Below the pieces are notes generated by a model that was given only the letters and a program-made list of their open reading frames with translations, did no database searches and was not told where the DNA came from. Of a stretch of 64,000 nucleotides of DNA, positions 7,238-16,205 are shown piece by piece (position 1 is the first letter of the stretch; the number at the start of each line of letters is the position of its first letter). Source of the DNA: Yes71-27 sp040758635 (lineage in GTDB: Bacteria; Bacillota; Desulfotomaculia; Desulfotomaculales; Ammonificaceae); assembly GCA_040758635.1 (NCBI GenBank), contig JBFLVI010000004.1, positions 32,405-96,404 of the forward strand, given 5' to 3'. A program made the position numbers and the translations under genes.

Positions 7238-9634
7238 GTGGAGACGAAGACACAGACGCAGACACAGGTTCTGCCGCTTCTCCCGCTACGGGGTATCCTG
7301 GTTTTTCCTTATATGGTCATCCACCTGGATGTCGGTCGGGAAAAATCCGTTCGGGCGATTGAAGAAGCGATGCTCCACGACCGGCTTATTTTTCTGGTGA
7401 CGCAGAAAGAGGCGCAGACCGACGACCCCAAGCCGGAAGACATCTACACCGTTGGGACGGTGGCGGAGGTCAAGCAGCTCTTGAAGCTGCCTGGCGGGAC
7501 GATCCGGGTGCTGGTGGAAGGAATGGCCAGGGCGAGGATCGTGCACTATGTGGCGGAGTATCCCTTTTTCAAGGTGGAGATGGAGCAGTTTCCCGAGGAA
7601 CCGACCAAGAACAGCCACGTGGAGGCGCTGATGCGCAACCTGGTGCAGCAGTTTGAGCAGTACGTCAAGCTCTCCAAGCGCATCCCGCCGGAAACCGTCG
7701 TGGCCATCGTGAATATCGGGGAACCGGGCCGGCTGGCGGATATCATCGCTTCCCATTTGACGCTCAAGGTCGAGGACAAACAGGAGCTTTTGGAAGCGGT
7801 GGACGTGGCGACGCGCCTGGAGAAACTCTGCGCCATCGTGGCGCGGGAACTGGAGATCGTCGAACTCGAGCGGCGGATCAACATCCGCGTCCGCAAGCAG
7901 ATGGAGAAGACCCAGAAAGAATACTACCTGCGGGAGCAGATGAAGGCGATCCAGCGGGAGCTCGGGGATAAGGACGAGCGCCAGGCGGAGGGCGAGGAGT
8001 ACCGGGAAAAGATCGCCCAGGCCAAGCTCCCCAAAGACGTGGAAGAGAAGGCGCTCAAGGAAGTCGAGCGTCTCGAGAAGATGCCGCCCATGGCCGCGGA
8101 GGCCACGGTGGTACGGAATTACCTGGACTGGATTCTGGCCCTCCCGTGGACGAAGACGACGCGTGACCGGCTGGACATCGCGACGGCGACCCAGATTTTG
8201 GAGGAGGACCACTACGGGCTCAAGGAACCCAAGGAACGGATCCTCGAGTACCTGGCGGTCCGGAAACTGGTCAAGAACATGAAGGGGCCGATCCTCTGCT
8301 TTGTGGGGCCGCCCGGTGTCGGCAAGACCTCGCTGGGGCGTTCGATTGCGCGGGCGCTCGAACGGAAATTCGTGCGCATCTCGCTCGGGGGCGTCCGCGA
8401 CGAGGCGGAAATCCGCGGGCACCGGCGCACCTACGTCGGGGCGCTGCCGGGGCGGATTATCCAGGGGATGCGCCAGGCTGGTTCAAAGAATCCGGTGTTC
8501 CTGCTGGACGAAGTGGATAAGATGAGCACCGATTTCCGGGGCGACCCGTCGGCGGCGCTCTTGGAAGTTCTGGATCCGGAGCAGAACAGCGGTTTTTCGG
8601 ATCACTACATCGAAATCCCGTTTGATCTCTCCCAGGTGCTCTTCATCACTACGGCCAACTACCAGTACAACATCCCGCGGCCGCTTTGGGACCGGATGGA
8701 GATCATCCAGATTTCCGGTTACACCGAGGAGGAGAAGGTTCAGATTGCGGTGCGGCATCTGATCCCGAAGCAGTTGCGGGAGCACGGGCTGACCCAGGAG
8801 CAACTGGTCTTCTCCGAAAACGCCCTGCGCCGGGCGATCCGGGAGTACACGCGCGAGTCCGGCGTCCGGAATTTAGAGCGCCAGATCGCCGCGATTTGCC
8901 GGAAGACCGCGAAGGAGATCGTTGCCGGCAAGACCCAGCGGGTCCGGGTTACGGCGCAGAACGTCGAGAAGTTCCTGGGCATTCCGCGCTACCGGTACGG
9001 GCTGGCGGAAAAGGCGGACGAGGTGGGTGTCGCTACCGGGCTTGCCTGGACGGAGACCGGCGGTGACACGCTGGCCATCGAGGTCACTCTTTGCAAAGGG
9101 AAAGGAAACCTGACCCTGACCGGCAAGCTGGGTGAGGTGATGCGGGAATCCGCCCAGGCCGGTTACAGTTTCGTCCGCTCGCGGGTGCAGGAACTGGAGA
9201 TTGACGAAAACTTCTACGAGAAGTTTGATATCCATATCCACATCCCCGAAGGGGCTACGCCGAAAGACGGCCCTTCGGCCGGGATCACGATTGCCACGGC
9301 CCTTGCTTCGGCCCTCACCGGGCGCCGGGTGCGGCACGATGTGGCGATGACCGGCGAGATCACCCTCCGGGGGCGGGTGCTGCCGGTGGGCGGGATCAAG
9401 GAAAAGATCCTGGCAGCGCACCGGGCGGGAATCAAGACCGTGATCCTGCCGGTGGACAACAAAAAGGAACTGGAGGAGATCCCGTCCCAGGTGAAGAACA
9501 AGCTCCGGTTCATCTTCGTCGGCCACATGGATGAGGTCCTGAAGGCGGCGCTGGTGGACGAGGCGCCGCGGAGTTTCCCGGAGGCTGGCGAAGCCGACAC
9601 GGAGATTACGGCGGTGGTCTGGGGCCAAGCGTAA
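7238..9634 (+). CDS. lon: Lon protease (LonA), ATP-dependent
   Basis: Cytoplasmic AAA+ serine protease of general protein turnover. About 798 residues: N-terminal LON substrate domain beginning LPLLPLRGILVFPYM, coiled-coil linker, ATPase with GPPGVGKTSLGRS, and a protease domain with catalytic Ser in PKDGPSAGITIA and Lys in GGIKEKILAAHRAG. GTG 7229 and TTG 7232 are in frame but overlap the Shine-Dalgarno GGAGGT (7225-7230). GTG 7238, seven bases after it, is the better start. The usual next gene, ysxC/engB, is absent. Confidence 0.95.
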   Translation: METKTQTQTQVLPLLPLRGILVFPYMVIHLDVGREKSVRAIEEAMLHDRLIFLVTQKEAQTDDPKPEDIYTVGTVAEVKQLLKLPGGTIRVLVEGMARARIVHYVAEYPFFKVEMEQFPEEPTKNSHVEALMRNLVQQFEQYVKLSKRIPPETVVAIVNIGEPGRLADIIASHLTLKVEDKQELLEAVDVATRLEKLCAIVARELEIVELERRINIRVRKQMEKTQKEYYLREQMKAIQRELGDKDERQAEGEEYREKIAQAKLPKDVEEKALKEVERLEKMPPMAAEATVVRNYLDWILALPWTKTTRDRLDIATATQILEEDHYGLKEPKERILEYLAVRKLVKNMKGPILCFVGPPGVGKTSLGRSIARALERKFVRISLGGVRDEAEIRGHRRTYVGALPGRIIQGMRQAGSKNPVFLLDEVDKMSTDFRGDPSAALLEVLDPEQNSGFSDHYIEIPFDLSQVLFITTANYQYNIPRPLWDRMEIIQISGYTEEEKVQIAVRHLIPKQLREHGLTQEQLVFSENALRRAIREYTRESGVRNLERQIAAICRKTAKEIVAGKTQRVRVTAQNVEKFLGIPRYRYGLAEKADEVGVATGLAWTETGGDTLAIEVTLCKGKGNLTLTGKLGEVMRESAQAGYSFVRSRVQELEIDENFYEKFDIHIHIPEGATPKDGPSAGITIATALASALTGRRVRHDVAMTGEITLRGRVLPVGGIKEKILAAHRAGIKTVILPVDNKKELEEIPSQVKNKLRFIFVGHMDEVLKAALVDEAPRSFPEAGEADTEITAVVWGQA

Positions 9635-9638
9635 AATA

Positions 9639-9760
9639 GAGGTTGGAAGTTAGAGGTTGGAGGTTAGAACTTTTGTAGGAATTCGCTTTGCGAATTCCTT
9701 TCTTTATTAATCTCACCTCTAATTTCTTACTTCTCACTTCTTACTTCTCACTTCTGACCC
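9639..9760. repeat. Heptad-arm hairpin element between convergent genes
   Basis: Left heptads GAGGTTG, GAAGTTA, GAGGTTG, GAGGTTA (9639-9666). Palindrome AGGAATTCGC-TTT-GCGAATTCCT at 9677-9699. Right arm is seven heptads at 9712-9760 (CTCACCT, CTAATTT, CTTACTT, CTCACTT, CTTACTT, CTCACTT, CTGACCC). It overlaps the last codons of the convergent binding-protein gene and may act as a two-way terminator. Confidence 0.8.
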
Positions 9761-10713
9761 CAAAAAATTTCTTCGTAGGCTGTTTTGCGGGGTAGTTCTC
9801 CTGCCCGTTTCAGTATTTCCTGGAGCCGGTTGAAGCGGGCGGGGTCGGCTTTGCCGTTGGTGCTCCAGATCCTCTCCTGCTGCCCGCGGGCGATGACTTT
9901 TTCCAGCGTGGGGAGGCTCAGGTGCGGGAAGCAAGGGCCGACAACCCAAGCGATCTCTCCGGCCGGGCGGGCGTAGAGGTGGTTGCAGGCACCCGTGAGG
10001 ACCCGGTTGAAGGCCTCAATCACGGCGCGGTTGGAGCGCGCTTCTCCCTCCGGTGCGGCGAGGACGGTGCGGGGAACGGGGGGATCGAGGGTGAGGGGCG
10101 CGGCGGGAAAGGCCTGCTTCTTCTGCACCAGAAGCGTGGCCGCGGGTTCGGGAGCGACGAGGTAGCTGCCGGTTCCGGCGAGAAAGACAGGGATCCGGAG
10201 CTCCGGGGGAATGTTCTGCATGAGCATGGCTTCCCGGTGCGGGTAAACGTTATTCTGCCGCAGCAGTTCTTCCAGAATCGCCGTGGCGGCGCTTGTGGGT
10301 TCGGCGGTGATGATGCTCTTCCGGCGTGTTTTCTCCCAGGCGAACGGCTCCGGCTCGCGGCCGAGCAGCACGGCGTATTCCTGCTGGGTGAGAATCCATG
10401 CGACCACGCTGCTTTCGTTGCGGAGGGTACGGGCGTAAATTACGTCTTCCATCTGGCACGCATTGAGCGCGGGCTGCTTCCGGGTAGATTTTTCTTCGGC
10501 GGCGTATACGACGTGGAGGTCGAGCCCCGCCGTCTCAAAGCTTCCCAGGGCAACGCCCAGGTACACCGGCAGCAGTTCCACCTGCGGGGCGGGGGCGTAA
10601 ATGAGAAGCGCCCGGGGTTCCGGGGGGCGCTCCCGGAACGAGTAAAACAGGAGTGCCGCCGTTGCGGCGGACAGAAAGAAGGCGCCTGCAAGAACCCGGC
10701 CGGTCAGACGCAA
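9748..10713 (-). CDS. SsuA/NMT1-like ABC transporter substrate-binding protein
   Basis: 321 residues. N-terminal hydrophobic signal or anchor (residues 7-26), then the start of a type II periplasmic-binding fold with LLPVYLGVALGSFETAGLDLHVVY, the typical first strand and helix of NMT1/THI5/SsuA proteins, which bind nitrate, sulfonates, taurine or pyrimidine precursors. No permease or ATPase gene is adjacent, so it is an orphan here and its ligand is unknown. TTG start with only a weak Shine-Dalgarno. It occupies the place where ysxC usually lies between lon and valS. Confidence 0.7.
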   Translation of the reverse strand: MRLTGRVLAGAFFLSAATAALLFYSFRERPPEPRALLIYAPAPQVELLPVYLGVALGSFETAGLDLHVVYAAEEKSTRKQPALNACQMEDVIYARTLRNESSVVAWILTQQEYAVLLGREPEPFAWEKTRRKSIITAEPTSAATAILEELLRQNNVYPHREAMLMQNIPPELRIPVFLAGTGSYLVAPEPAATLLVQKKQAFPAAPLTLDPPVPRTVLAAPEGEARSNRAVIEAFNRVLTGACNHLYARPAGEIAWVVGPCFPHLSLPTLEKVIARGQQERIWSTNGKADPARFNRLQEILKRAGELPRKTAYEEIFWGQK

Positions 10714-10836
10714 AAGGAACCCCCCGTGAACGGTACTCCTGAGTGGACCCTGGTTTCAAACCGCGTTGCGGAGTTTTGCAATCCCCTTAGTTCCGCATGT
10801 TTATGGCGGGAGGTGGGGAGATATGCCGGTTCAAGT

Positions 10837-10866
10837 TGACACGGCCGGGCTCGAGCGGGTAAGATT
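10837..10866 (+). promoter_or_regulatory. Sigma-A promoter for valS
   Basis: TTGACA at 10837-10842, 18 bases, TAAGAT at 10861-10866. It predicts an untranslated leader of roughly 85 bases. No T-box sequence (AGGGTGG...ACCGCG) is present, so valS here is probably not T-box regulated. Confidence 0.75.
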
Positions 10867-10956
10867 ATGGATAACGAAATGCCGGAAGCACGGCTGTTTG
10901 AAGGAATTTAGGCACTTCTATTTTGCCGCGCAGGTTTACCGGAGGGATGGAATACT

Positions 10957-13605
10957 TTGGGCGGAAAGACGTTGCCTACGGTCTACAACCCGAAACTGGT
11001 GGAAGAAAAGTGGTACCGGTTTTGGGAAGAAGGGAAATACTTCCGGGGCATCATCGAACGGAACAGGGAACCCTTCTGCATTGTAATGCCGCCGCCGAAC
11101 GTGACGGGCGAGCTCCACATGGGGCACGCGCTGGACAATACCTTGCAGGACGTGCTGATCCGCTGGCGGCGGATGCAGGGGTACGCCGTGCTCTGGCTGC
11201 CCGGGACGGACCACGCCGGGATCGCCACCCAGGCGCGTGTGGAAGCGATGCTGGCGAAGGAGGGGCTCTCCCGCTTCGACCTTGGACGGGAGAAGTTCCT
11301 CGAGCGGGTGTGGGCCTGGAAGGAAAAATACGGACACGTGATCACCGGGCAGCTCAGGCGCCTCGGTGCCTCCTGTGATTGGGACCGGGAGCGGTTTACG
11401 ATGGACGAGGGTTGCTCGGAAGCGGTGCGGGAGGTTTTCCTGCGGCTCTACGAGCAGGGGCTCATTTACCGCGACAACTACATCGTCAACTGGTGCCCCC
11501 ACTGCCACACGGTGATTTCCGATATCGAGGTGGAGCACAAGGATACCGCGGCGCACCTTTACTACATCCGGTACCCGCTGAAAGGCGGGACCGGGTTCAT
11601 CGAGATTGCCACGACCCGGCCGGAAACGATGCTCGGCGACACGGCGGTAGCGGTCAACCCGGCCGACGAACGGTACCGGGAGCTGATCGGGAAAACCGTG
11701 GTGCTGCCGCTGGTCGGGCGGGAGATCCCCGTCATCGCCGACGAGTATGTGGCGCTGGAGTTCGGGACGGGGGCGCTCAAGGTGACGCCGGCGCACGACC
11801 CGAACGACTTCGAGATCGGGCGGCGGCACAATCTTCCCGCCGTGCAGGTCATCGGCCCGGACGGGCGGATGACGGCGGACGCCGGCGCGCGCTACGCGGG
11901 ACTCGACCGCTGGGAGTGCCGGAAGCGCGTGGTGGAGGACCTCCGGACGCAAAAGCTTCTGGTTAAGGTGGAGGACCTGAGCCACGCGGTGGGCCACTGT
12001 TACCGGTGCGATACCGTGATCGAGCCGACGGTCTCGAAACAGTGGTTTGTCCGGATGAAACCCCTGGCGGAGCCGGCGATCCGGGCGGTGCAGGAAGGCC
12101 GGGTGCGCTTCATCCCCGAACGCTTCACGAAGATCTACCTCAACTGGCTTGAACAGATCCGGGACTGGTGCATCTCGCGGCAGCTCTGGTGGGGCCACCG
12201 GATTCCGGTCTGGCACTGTCCCGACTGTGGGGAAAGCACGGCTTCGCGGGGGGAGGTGGAGCAATGCCCGCACTGTAGTTCGGCGCGGGTGGAACAGGAC
12301 CCCGACGTGCTGGACACCTGGTTTTCTTCGGCGCTCTGGCCTTTCTCCACGCTCGGCTGGCCGGACGAAACGGCTGATCTGGCCTATTACTACCCGACGT
12401 CGGTGCTGGTAACCGGGCGGGACATCATCTTCTTCTGGGTGGCGCGGATGATCTTCATGGGCCTGGCCTTTATGAAGGAGGTGCCGTTCCGGGAGGTTTT
12501 CATCCATGGCCTGGTGCTGGACGCCCTCGGGCGCAAGATGTCCAAGTCGCTGGGAAACGGCGTGGACCCGATCGAGGTCATCGAAAGCCACGGCGCGGAC
12601 AGCCTCCGGTTCATGCTGGTTACCGGGAGCACCCCCGGAAACGACCTGCGCTTTCACTTCGAGAAATTAGACGGGGCGCGGAATTTTGTCAACAAGCTCT
12701 GGAACGCTTCGCGGTTCGTCCTGATGAACCTGGCGGAACCGGAGGTTCAGCCGGCGGACGGGGCTTATGAGCTCGCAGACCGCTGGATTTTGAGCCGTTA
12801 CCGGGAAGCAGTGGCCAGGGCCACTGAGTACCTCGAGGCTTACGAGGTGGGCGAGGCCGCGCGGGTGCTCTACGATTTTGTTTGGGACGAATTCTGTGAC
12901 TGGTACATCGAGCTGTCCAAACCCAGGCTTTACCGGGGGACGCCCGGCGAGCAGGCGGTCGCGCGTGCGGTGCTGTGCCGGGTCCTGGGCGGGACGCTGA
13001 AGCTCCTCCACCCCTTCATTCCGTTCGCGACCGAAGAGATCTGGCACCACCTTGTGCCCGGTGAGGCGCCGCTGATTGTCCAGTCTTGGCCGGAAGACGA
13101 GCCGGCGCTGGCGGATCCGGCGGCGGAGGAGGAAATGGGCCGGCTGATCGCGATCATCCGGACGGTGCGGCACATCCGGGCGGAGATGAACGTGCCGCCC
13201 GGACGGAGGGCGGCGGTGGTCCTGGTGGCGCCGGACGCGAGAGTGCGTGAGGTTGTAGCGCGCGGGAAGGAATACATCGAAGAACTCACCGCCGCAACGG
13301 TCTCCGTCCTGGAAGAGCTGGCGGCCAAGCCGGCGCAGGCCGCGCACGCGGTGGCGGCCGGGGTTCAGATTTTCGTCCCGCTCGGCGGCCTGATCGACAT
13401 CAACAAGGAGCAGGCCCGACTGGCGAAAGAACTGGATACGGTGGCGAAGGAACTGGCCCGGGTAGAGGCCAAACTTAAGAATACCGGCTTCCTGGCCAAG
13501 GCCCCGGCCGAAGTGGTGGCGAAAGAACGGGCGAAACAGGCGGAACTGTCCCAGAAACGGGAAGCGCTGGAGAGCCGGCTGAGGATGCTGAGCGAGGCGG
13601 GATAA
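10957..13605 (+). CDS. valS: Valyl-tRNA synthetase
   Basis: Class I synthetase charging tRNA-Val, 882 residues. HIGH motif as HMGH in NVTGELHMGHAL; KMSKS in GRKMSKSLGN; the CP1 editing domain lies between; cysteine pairs in CPDC...CPHC may bind zinc; a C-terminal coiled-coil arm (about the last 70 residues, Lys/Glu rich) binds tRNA. TTG start at 10957 with GGAGGG ten bases upstream. Followed by a heptad element and folC. Confidence 0.96.
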   Translation: MGGKTLPTVYNPKLVEEKWYRFWEEGKYFRGIIERNREPFCIVMPPPNVTGELHMGHALDNTLQDVLIRWRRMQGYAVLWLPGTDHAGIATQARVEAMLAKEGLSRFDLGREKFLERVWAWKEKYGHVITGQLRRLGASCDWDRERFTMDEGCSEAVREVFLRLYEQGLIYRDNYIVNWCPHCHTVISDIEVEHKDTAAHLYYIRYPLKGGTGFIEIATTRPETMLGDTAVAVNPADERYRELIGKTVVLPLVGREIPVIADEYVALEFGTGALKVTPAHDPNDFEIGRRHNLPAVQVIGPDGRMTADAGARYAGLDRWECRKRVVEDLRTQKLLVKVEDLSHAVGHCYRCDTVIEPTVSKQWFVRMKPLAEPAIRAVQEGRVRFIPERFTKIYLNWLEQIRDWCISRQLWWGHRIPVWHCPDCGESTASRGEVEQCPHCSSARVEQDPDVLDTWFSSALWPFSTLGWPDETADLAYYYPTSVLVTGRDIIFFWVARMIFMGLAFMKEVPFREVFIHGLVLDALGRKMSKSLGNGVDPIEVIESHGADSLRFMLVTGSTPGNDLRFHFEKLDGARNFVNKLWNASRFVLMNLAEPEVQPADGAYELADRWILSRYREAVARATEYLEAYEVGEAARVLYDFVWDEFCDWYIELSKPRLYRGTPGEQAVARAVLCRVLGGTLKLLHPFIPFATEEIWHHLVPGEAPLIVQSWPEDEPALADPAAEEEMGRLIAIIRTVRHIRAEMNVPPGRRAAVVLVAPDARVREVVARGKEYIEELTAATVSVLEELAAKPAQAAHAVAAGVQIFVPLGGLIDINKEQARLAKELDTVAKELARVEAKLKNTGFLAKAPAEVVAKERAKQAELSQKREALESRLRMLSEAG

Positions 13606-13615
13606 GCATAGTAGC

Positions 13616-13718
13616 AGCCAGAAGTCAGAATTCAGGATCCAGGATCCAGAGCAGGCTTTGTGGGAATTCGCGCGCGAATTCCTTCTTTGAACCTTCCGGG
13701 CTCTGACTACCTGAGTAC
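13616..13718. repeat. Heptad-arm hairpin element between valS and folC
   Basis: Left heptads AGCCAGA, AGTCAGA, ATTCAGG, ATCCAGG, ATCCAGA (13616-13650). A 20-bp perfect palindrome, GGAATTCGCG / CGCGAATTCC, at 13663-13682. The right arm is degenerate (CTCTGAC, TACCTGA near 13700). Lies between two co-directional genes. Confidence 0.75.
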
Positions 13719-13748
13719 TAACCTGAAAAACTCTTCCTGGAAGCAGTT

Positions 13749-15065
13749 ATGGACTACGAAGAAGCAATCCGTTACATGCAGGGCGCCGCGGCGGCAGGGA
13801 TAAAGCCGGGACTGGAGCGGATCACCGCGCTGCTCGGGCGGCTGGGCAATCCCGAACGCCGGTTCCCGGCGGCGCACGTGGGCGGCACCAACGGCAAGGG
13901 GTCGGTCTGCGCGTTTCTCACGGCGGTGCTGGCGGCTGCCGGTTACAAGACGGGTACCTTTACCTCGCCGCACCTGCACTCCTATACCGAGCGTTTCCGG
14001 ATCAACGGCGCGGCCATAGAACCCGTCCGGCTCGCCGGGTTGATCGCGGCGGTCCGGCCGGCGCTGGAGACGCTGCGGGCCGGGGGCGTCGTCCCGACCG
14101 AGTTTGAGATTCATACGGCTTTGGCCTTTCTTTTTTTTGCCCGGGAAGCCGTGGACGTGGCGGTGGTCGAGGTGGGCCTGGGCGGGCGTTACGACGCTAC
14201 GAACGTCGTTTCGCCGGAGGTTGTCGTGATCACCAACGTAACGGTGGACCACACCGACTATCTGGGAGAGTCGCTCGAGCAGATCGCCGGCGAGAAGGCG
14301 GGGATAATAAAACCGGGGGTTCCGGTGGTTACGGGGGCTGAGGGCGCGGCGCTGGCCGTGATCGAAAGGGAGTGCGCCGCAAGGGGCGCCCCGCTTTTTG
14401 TTTTGGGGCGGGATTTCCGCCCGGAGGTGCGGAAAAGCGACCTGGCGGGGCAGGAGCTGGACGTCCGCGGCTGGTGGGGTAAGTACCGCGACCTGCGGAT
14501 CAGGCTCTTAGGACAACACCAGCTCTATAACGCGGCATGCGCGGTGGCCGCAGCCAGGCTGCTTGCCGAGCGGGGCTGGCGGCTGGGCGAGGCGGCGGTG
14601 CGCGAGGGCCTGGCGGCGGTAACGTGGCCGGGCCGGCTGGAAGTGCTGCAGGAGAACCCGCCGGTGATTTTGGACGGGGCGCATAACACCGCCGGAGCGG
14701 TGGCACTGCGGGAGGCACTTCAAGATTACTTCCCGGGGCGGCCACTGGTGCTCGTGATCGGGATGCTCGCAGATAAGGAGCGGGCGGAGGCGGCTGCTGT
14801 CTTGTGCCCGTTAGCCAGGGCGGTGGTGGTCACCCGGCCGCCGGGGTCGCGCGCGGGGGACTGGCGGGTACTGGCGGCTTTGGCGCGGCGGTATGTACCG
14901 GCGGTAGACGAGATCGAGGATGTTGCTGCGGCGGTGGAGCGCGCGCTGGTGCTTGCCCGGCCGGAGGACGCGGTGGTCGTAACCGGTTCGCTCTACCTTA
15001 TTGCCGAGGTGCGGGCGTTTTTGGCCCGGAGAGACCGGTCTTTCAGGACCGGGAAGTTGCGTTAA
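13749..15065 (+). CDS. folC: Folylpolyglutamate synthase / dihydrofolate synthase
   Basis: Adds glutamate to dihydropteroate and folates. 438 residues; Mur-ligase-type P-loop GGTNGKGSVCAF (about residues 46-57), then the central domain with VDHTDYLG, and the C-terminal domain beginning VILDGAHNTAGA. ATG 13749 has only a weak Shine-Dalgarno (TGGAAG) in the flank of the repeat element. valS-folC is a conserved Firmicute pair. Confidence 0.93.
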   Translation: MDYEEAIRYMQGAAAAGIKPGLERITALLGRLGNPERRFPAAHVGGTNGKGSVCAFLTAVLAAAGYKTGTFTSPHLHSYTERFRINGAAIEPVRLAGLIAAVRPALETLRAGGVVPTEFEIHTALAFLFFAREAVDVAVVEVGLGGRYDATNVVSPEVVVITNVTVDHTDYLGESLEQIAGEKAGIIKPGVPVVTGAEGAALAVIERECAARGAPLFVLGRDFRPEVRKSDLAGQELDVRGWWGKYRDLRIRLLGQHQLYNAACAVAAARLLAERGWRLGEAAVREGLAAVTWPGRLEVLQENPPVILDGAHNTAGAVALREALQDYFPGRPLVLVIGMLADKERAEAAAVLCPLARAVVVTRPPGSRAGDWRVLAALARRYVPAVDEIEDVAAAVERALVLARPEDAVVVTGSLYLIAEVRAFLARRDRSFRTGKLR

Positions 15066-15143
15066 GGCAGGGGGGCGCCCTGCGGAATTGGGCAGGGGCA
15101 AACAACGCATAATAAAGGCGGGAGGTTGACTGGGGGTGGTAAG

Positions 15144-15470
15144 ATGGAGGTAGACCTGGGCTGGAACGAATTCAAGGAGTGGCTGGGCAAGGGACTTAAG
15201 GCGCTGCGGCTGGCGGGTGTGTCTGATGAAAACGCCGAGGAGATAGGCTATCGGTTTGGCGAACTGCTGAACCGTTATGTTGATTCGGCCAACCGGGAGC
15301 AGCGCCTGATAAAAGAGCTGTGGGACCAGGGAAACGAGATCGAGCGCCGGGCGCTGGCCTCGATGCTTACCAGGCTGGTCGAGCGGGATACCCTCGAGCG
15401 CAAAAAGCCTTCCCGGCTGAGCGAGGAAAGCGGTCCTGACGAAACAACGGAAGGCCGGAAGAAACCGTAA
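15144..15470 (+). CDS. DUF3243 protein, YmfJ-like
   Basis: 108 residues, acidic and helical, with a charged disordered tail. The central segment FKEWLGKGLKALRLAGVS...YRFGELLNRYVDSANREQRLIKELWDQG resembles Bacillus YmfJ (DUF3243), of unknown function. ATG 15144 is preferred over an in-frame TTG 18 bases earlier because GGGGGTGG precedes it. It lies 78 bases after folC and is probably cotranscribed. Confidence 0.7.
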   Translation: MEVDLGWNEFKEWLGKGLKALRLAGVSDENAEEIGYRFGELLNRYVDSANREQRLIKELWDQGNEIERRALASMLTRLVERDTLERKKPSRLSEESGPDETTEGRKKP

Positions 15471-15471
15471 A

Positions 15472-15593
15472 CAGAAGTCGGGGGCTGGAGGTCGGAAGTC
15501 AGTAACTTTGTGAGAAATCAGCATAGCTGATTTCTTCAAAAAATCCCACCTCCAACCTCTAACCTCTGACCTCCAACCTCCAACCTCTAATTA
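15472..15593. repeat. Heptad-arm hairpin element, CTCCAAC subtype
   Basis: Left heptads at 15472-15506 (CAGAAGT, CGGGGGC, TGGAGGT, CGGAAGT, CAGTAAC). Palindrome GAAATCAGC-ATA-GCTGATTTC at 15514-15534. Right arm of seven heptads at 15545-15593, mostly CCAACCT and CTAACCT. Centre sequence differs from the GAATTCGC type. Confidence 0.78.
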
Positions 15594-15640
15594 CTCCGGT
15601 CTTGCTGCAGGTCCTACATACGTTTTCATTCCCGGTGGCG

Positions 15641-15749
15641 CCCGGCACTCAACTTTGTGTACCCAACACTCAACTCTGTGTGTAACCTGTGCTCAAGCAA
15701 ACGGTCATTAAAGTATCTCGTATTCTTTCACGTTGAGTTGAGTGCCGGG
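15641..15749. repeat. 109-bp element with 14-bp perfect terminal inverted repeats
   Basis: CCCGGCACTCAACT at 15641-15654 is repeated inverted at 15736-15749. Inside the left end a direct repeat, CACTCAACTYTGTGT, recurs at 22-base spacing. A related GCACTCAACT block is seen near 25050. It has the size and form of a non-autonomous MITE-like element. The flanks (15594-15640 and 15750-15909) hold no other recognisable feature. Confidence 0.5.
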
Positions 15750-15909
15750 TCGTGAACGACTCTCGTGGATTGAATTTTGTCTCCGGATTCTTTTTTACCT
15801 GCCCCGTTATTCGGCGACGCATCATTTCTGTAACTTGCTTGTTGCTTTATTTTCCCGGTCAATCTATCTCAGGCCCAAACTCAATTTGCCGATAGCCCGG
15901 TAAAGAGGC

Positions 15910-15946
15910 TTGACGCCGGCAAAGAAACGTCTTACTCTATAGTAAG
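15910..15946 (+). promoter_or_regulatory. Promoter and small palindrome before the AbrB/PIN pair
   Basis: TTGACG at 15910-15915 is followed 17 bases later by TACTCT (15933-15938), within the inverted repeat CTTACT-CTAT-AGTAAG (15931-15946). A palindrome over the -10 fits autoregulation by the antitoxin. Confidence 0.45.
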
Positions 15947-15959
15947 AGGAGGGAGGGCA

Positions 15960-16205
15960 ATGAAGATCACTAGCCTATCAAGCAAGGGCCAGATAGTTAT
16001 CCCGAAGCAGGTTAGGGAAATGCTCGGCGTAAAATCCGGTACCAGGTTCCGGGTGGAGGTTGAAGAAAATCGGATTGTCCTCGTTCCGGTCAAGGGAACC
16101 ATCGGTTCCAACTTATGCGGTCGGTTTCGGGACGAGAACCTTCTTGGCGACTTGCTGGCTGAGCACAAAAGGGAACTGGGCATAGAGAGGCGCAAGGATG
16201 ACTGA
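15960..16205 (+). CDS. AbrB/SpoVT-type antitoxin (VapB-like)
   Basis: 81 residues. The first 45 form a swapped-hairpin AbrB domain (SSKGQIVIPKQVREMLGVKSGTRF), which binds DNA in antitoxins; the charged C-terminal half would wrap the toxin. GGAGGGAGGG precedes the ATG. Its stop overlaps the next start (ATGACTGA, 8 bases shared), the normal arrangement for a toxin-antitoxin pair. Confidence 0.8.
   Translation: MKITSLSSKGQIVIPKQVREMLGVKSGTRFRVEVEENRIVLVPVKGTIGSNLCGRFRDENLLGDLLAEHKRELGIERRKDD

Noticed and set aside
9922..10839. Open frame opposite the SsuA-like gene
   Set aside because: The minus-strand product has a signal peptide and a recognisable binding-protein fold; this one is Gly/Arg-rich with no family.
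10714..10956. T-box riboswitch before valS
   Set aside because: The conserved T-box and specifier-loop sequences are absent.
10822..11086. Frame starting at an ATG after GGGAGGTGGGG upstream of valS
   Set aside because: It covers the valS promoter and overlaps the start of valS by 130 bases; no similarity seen.
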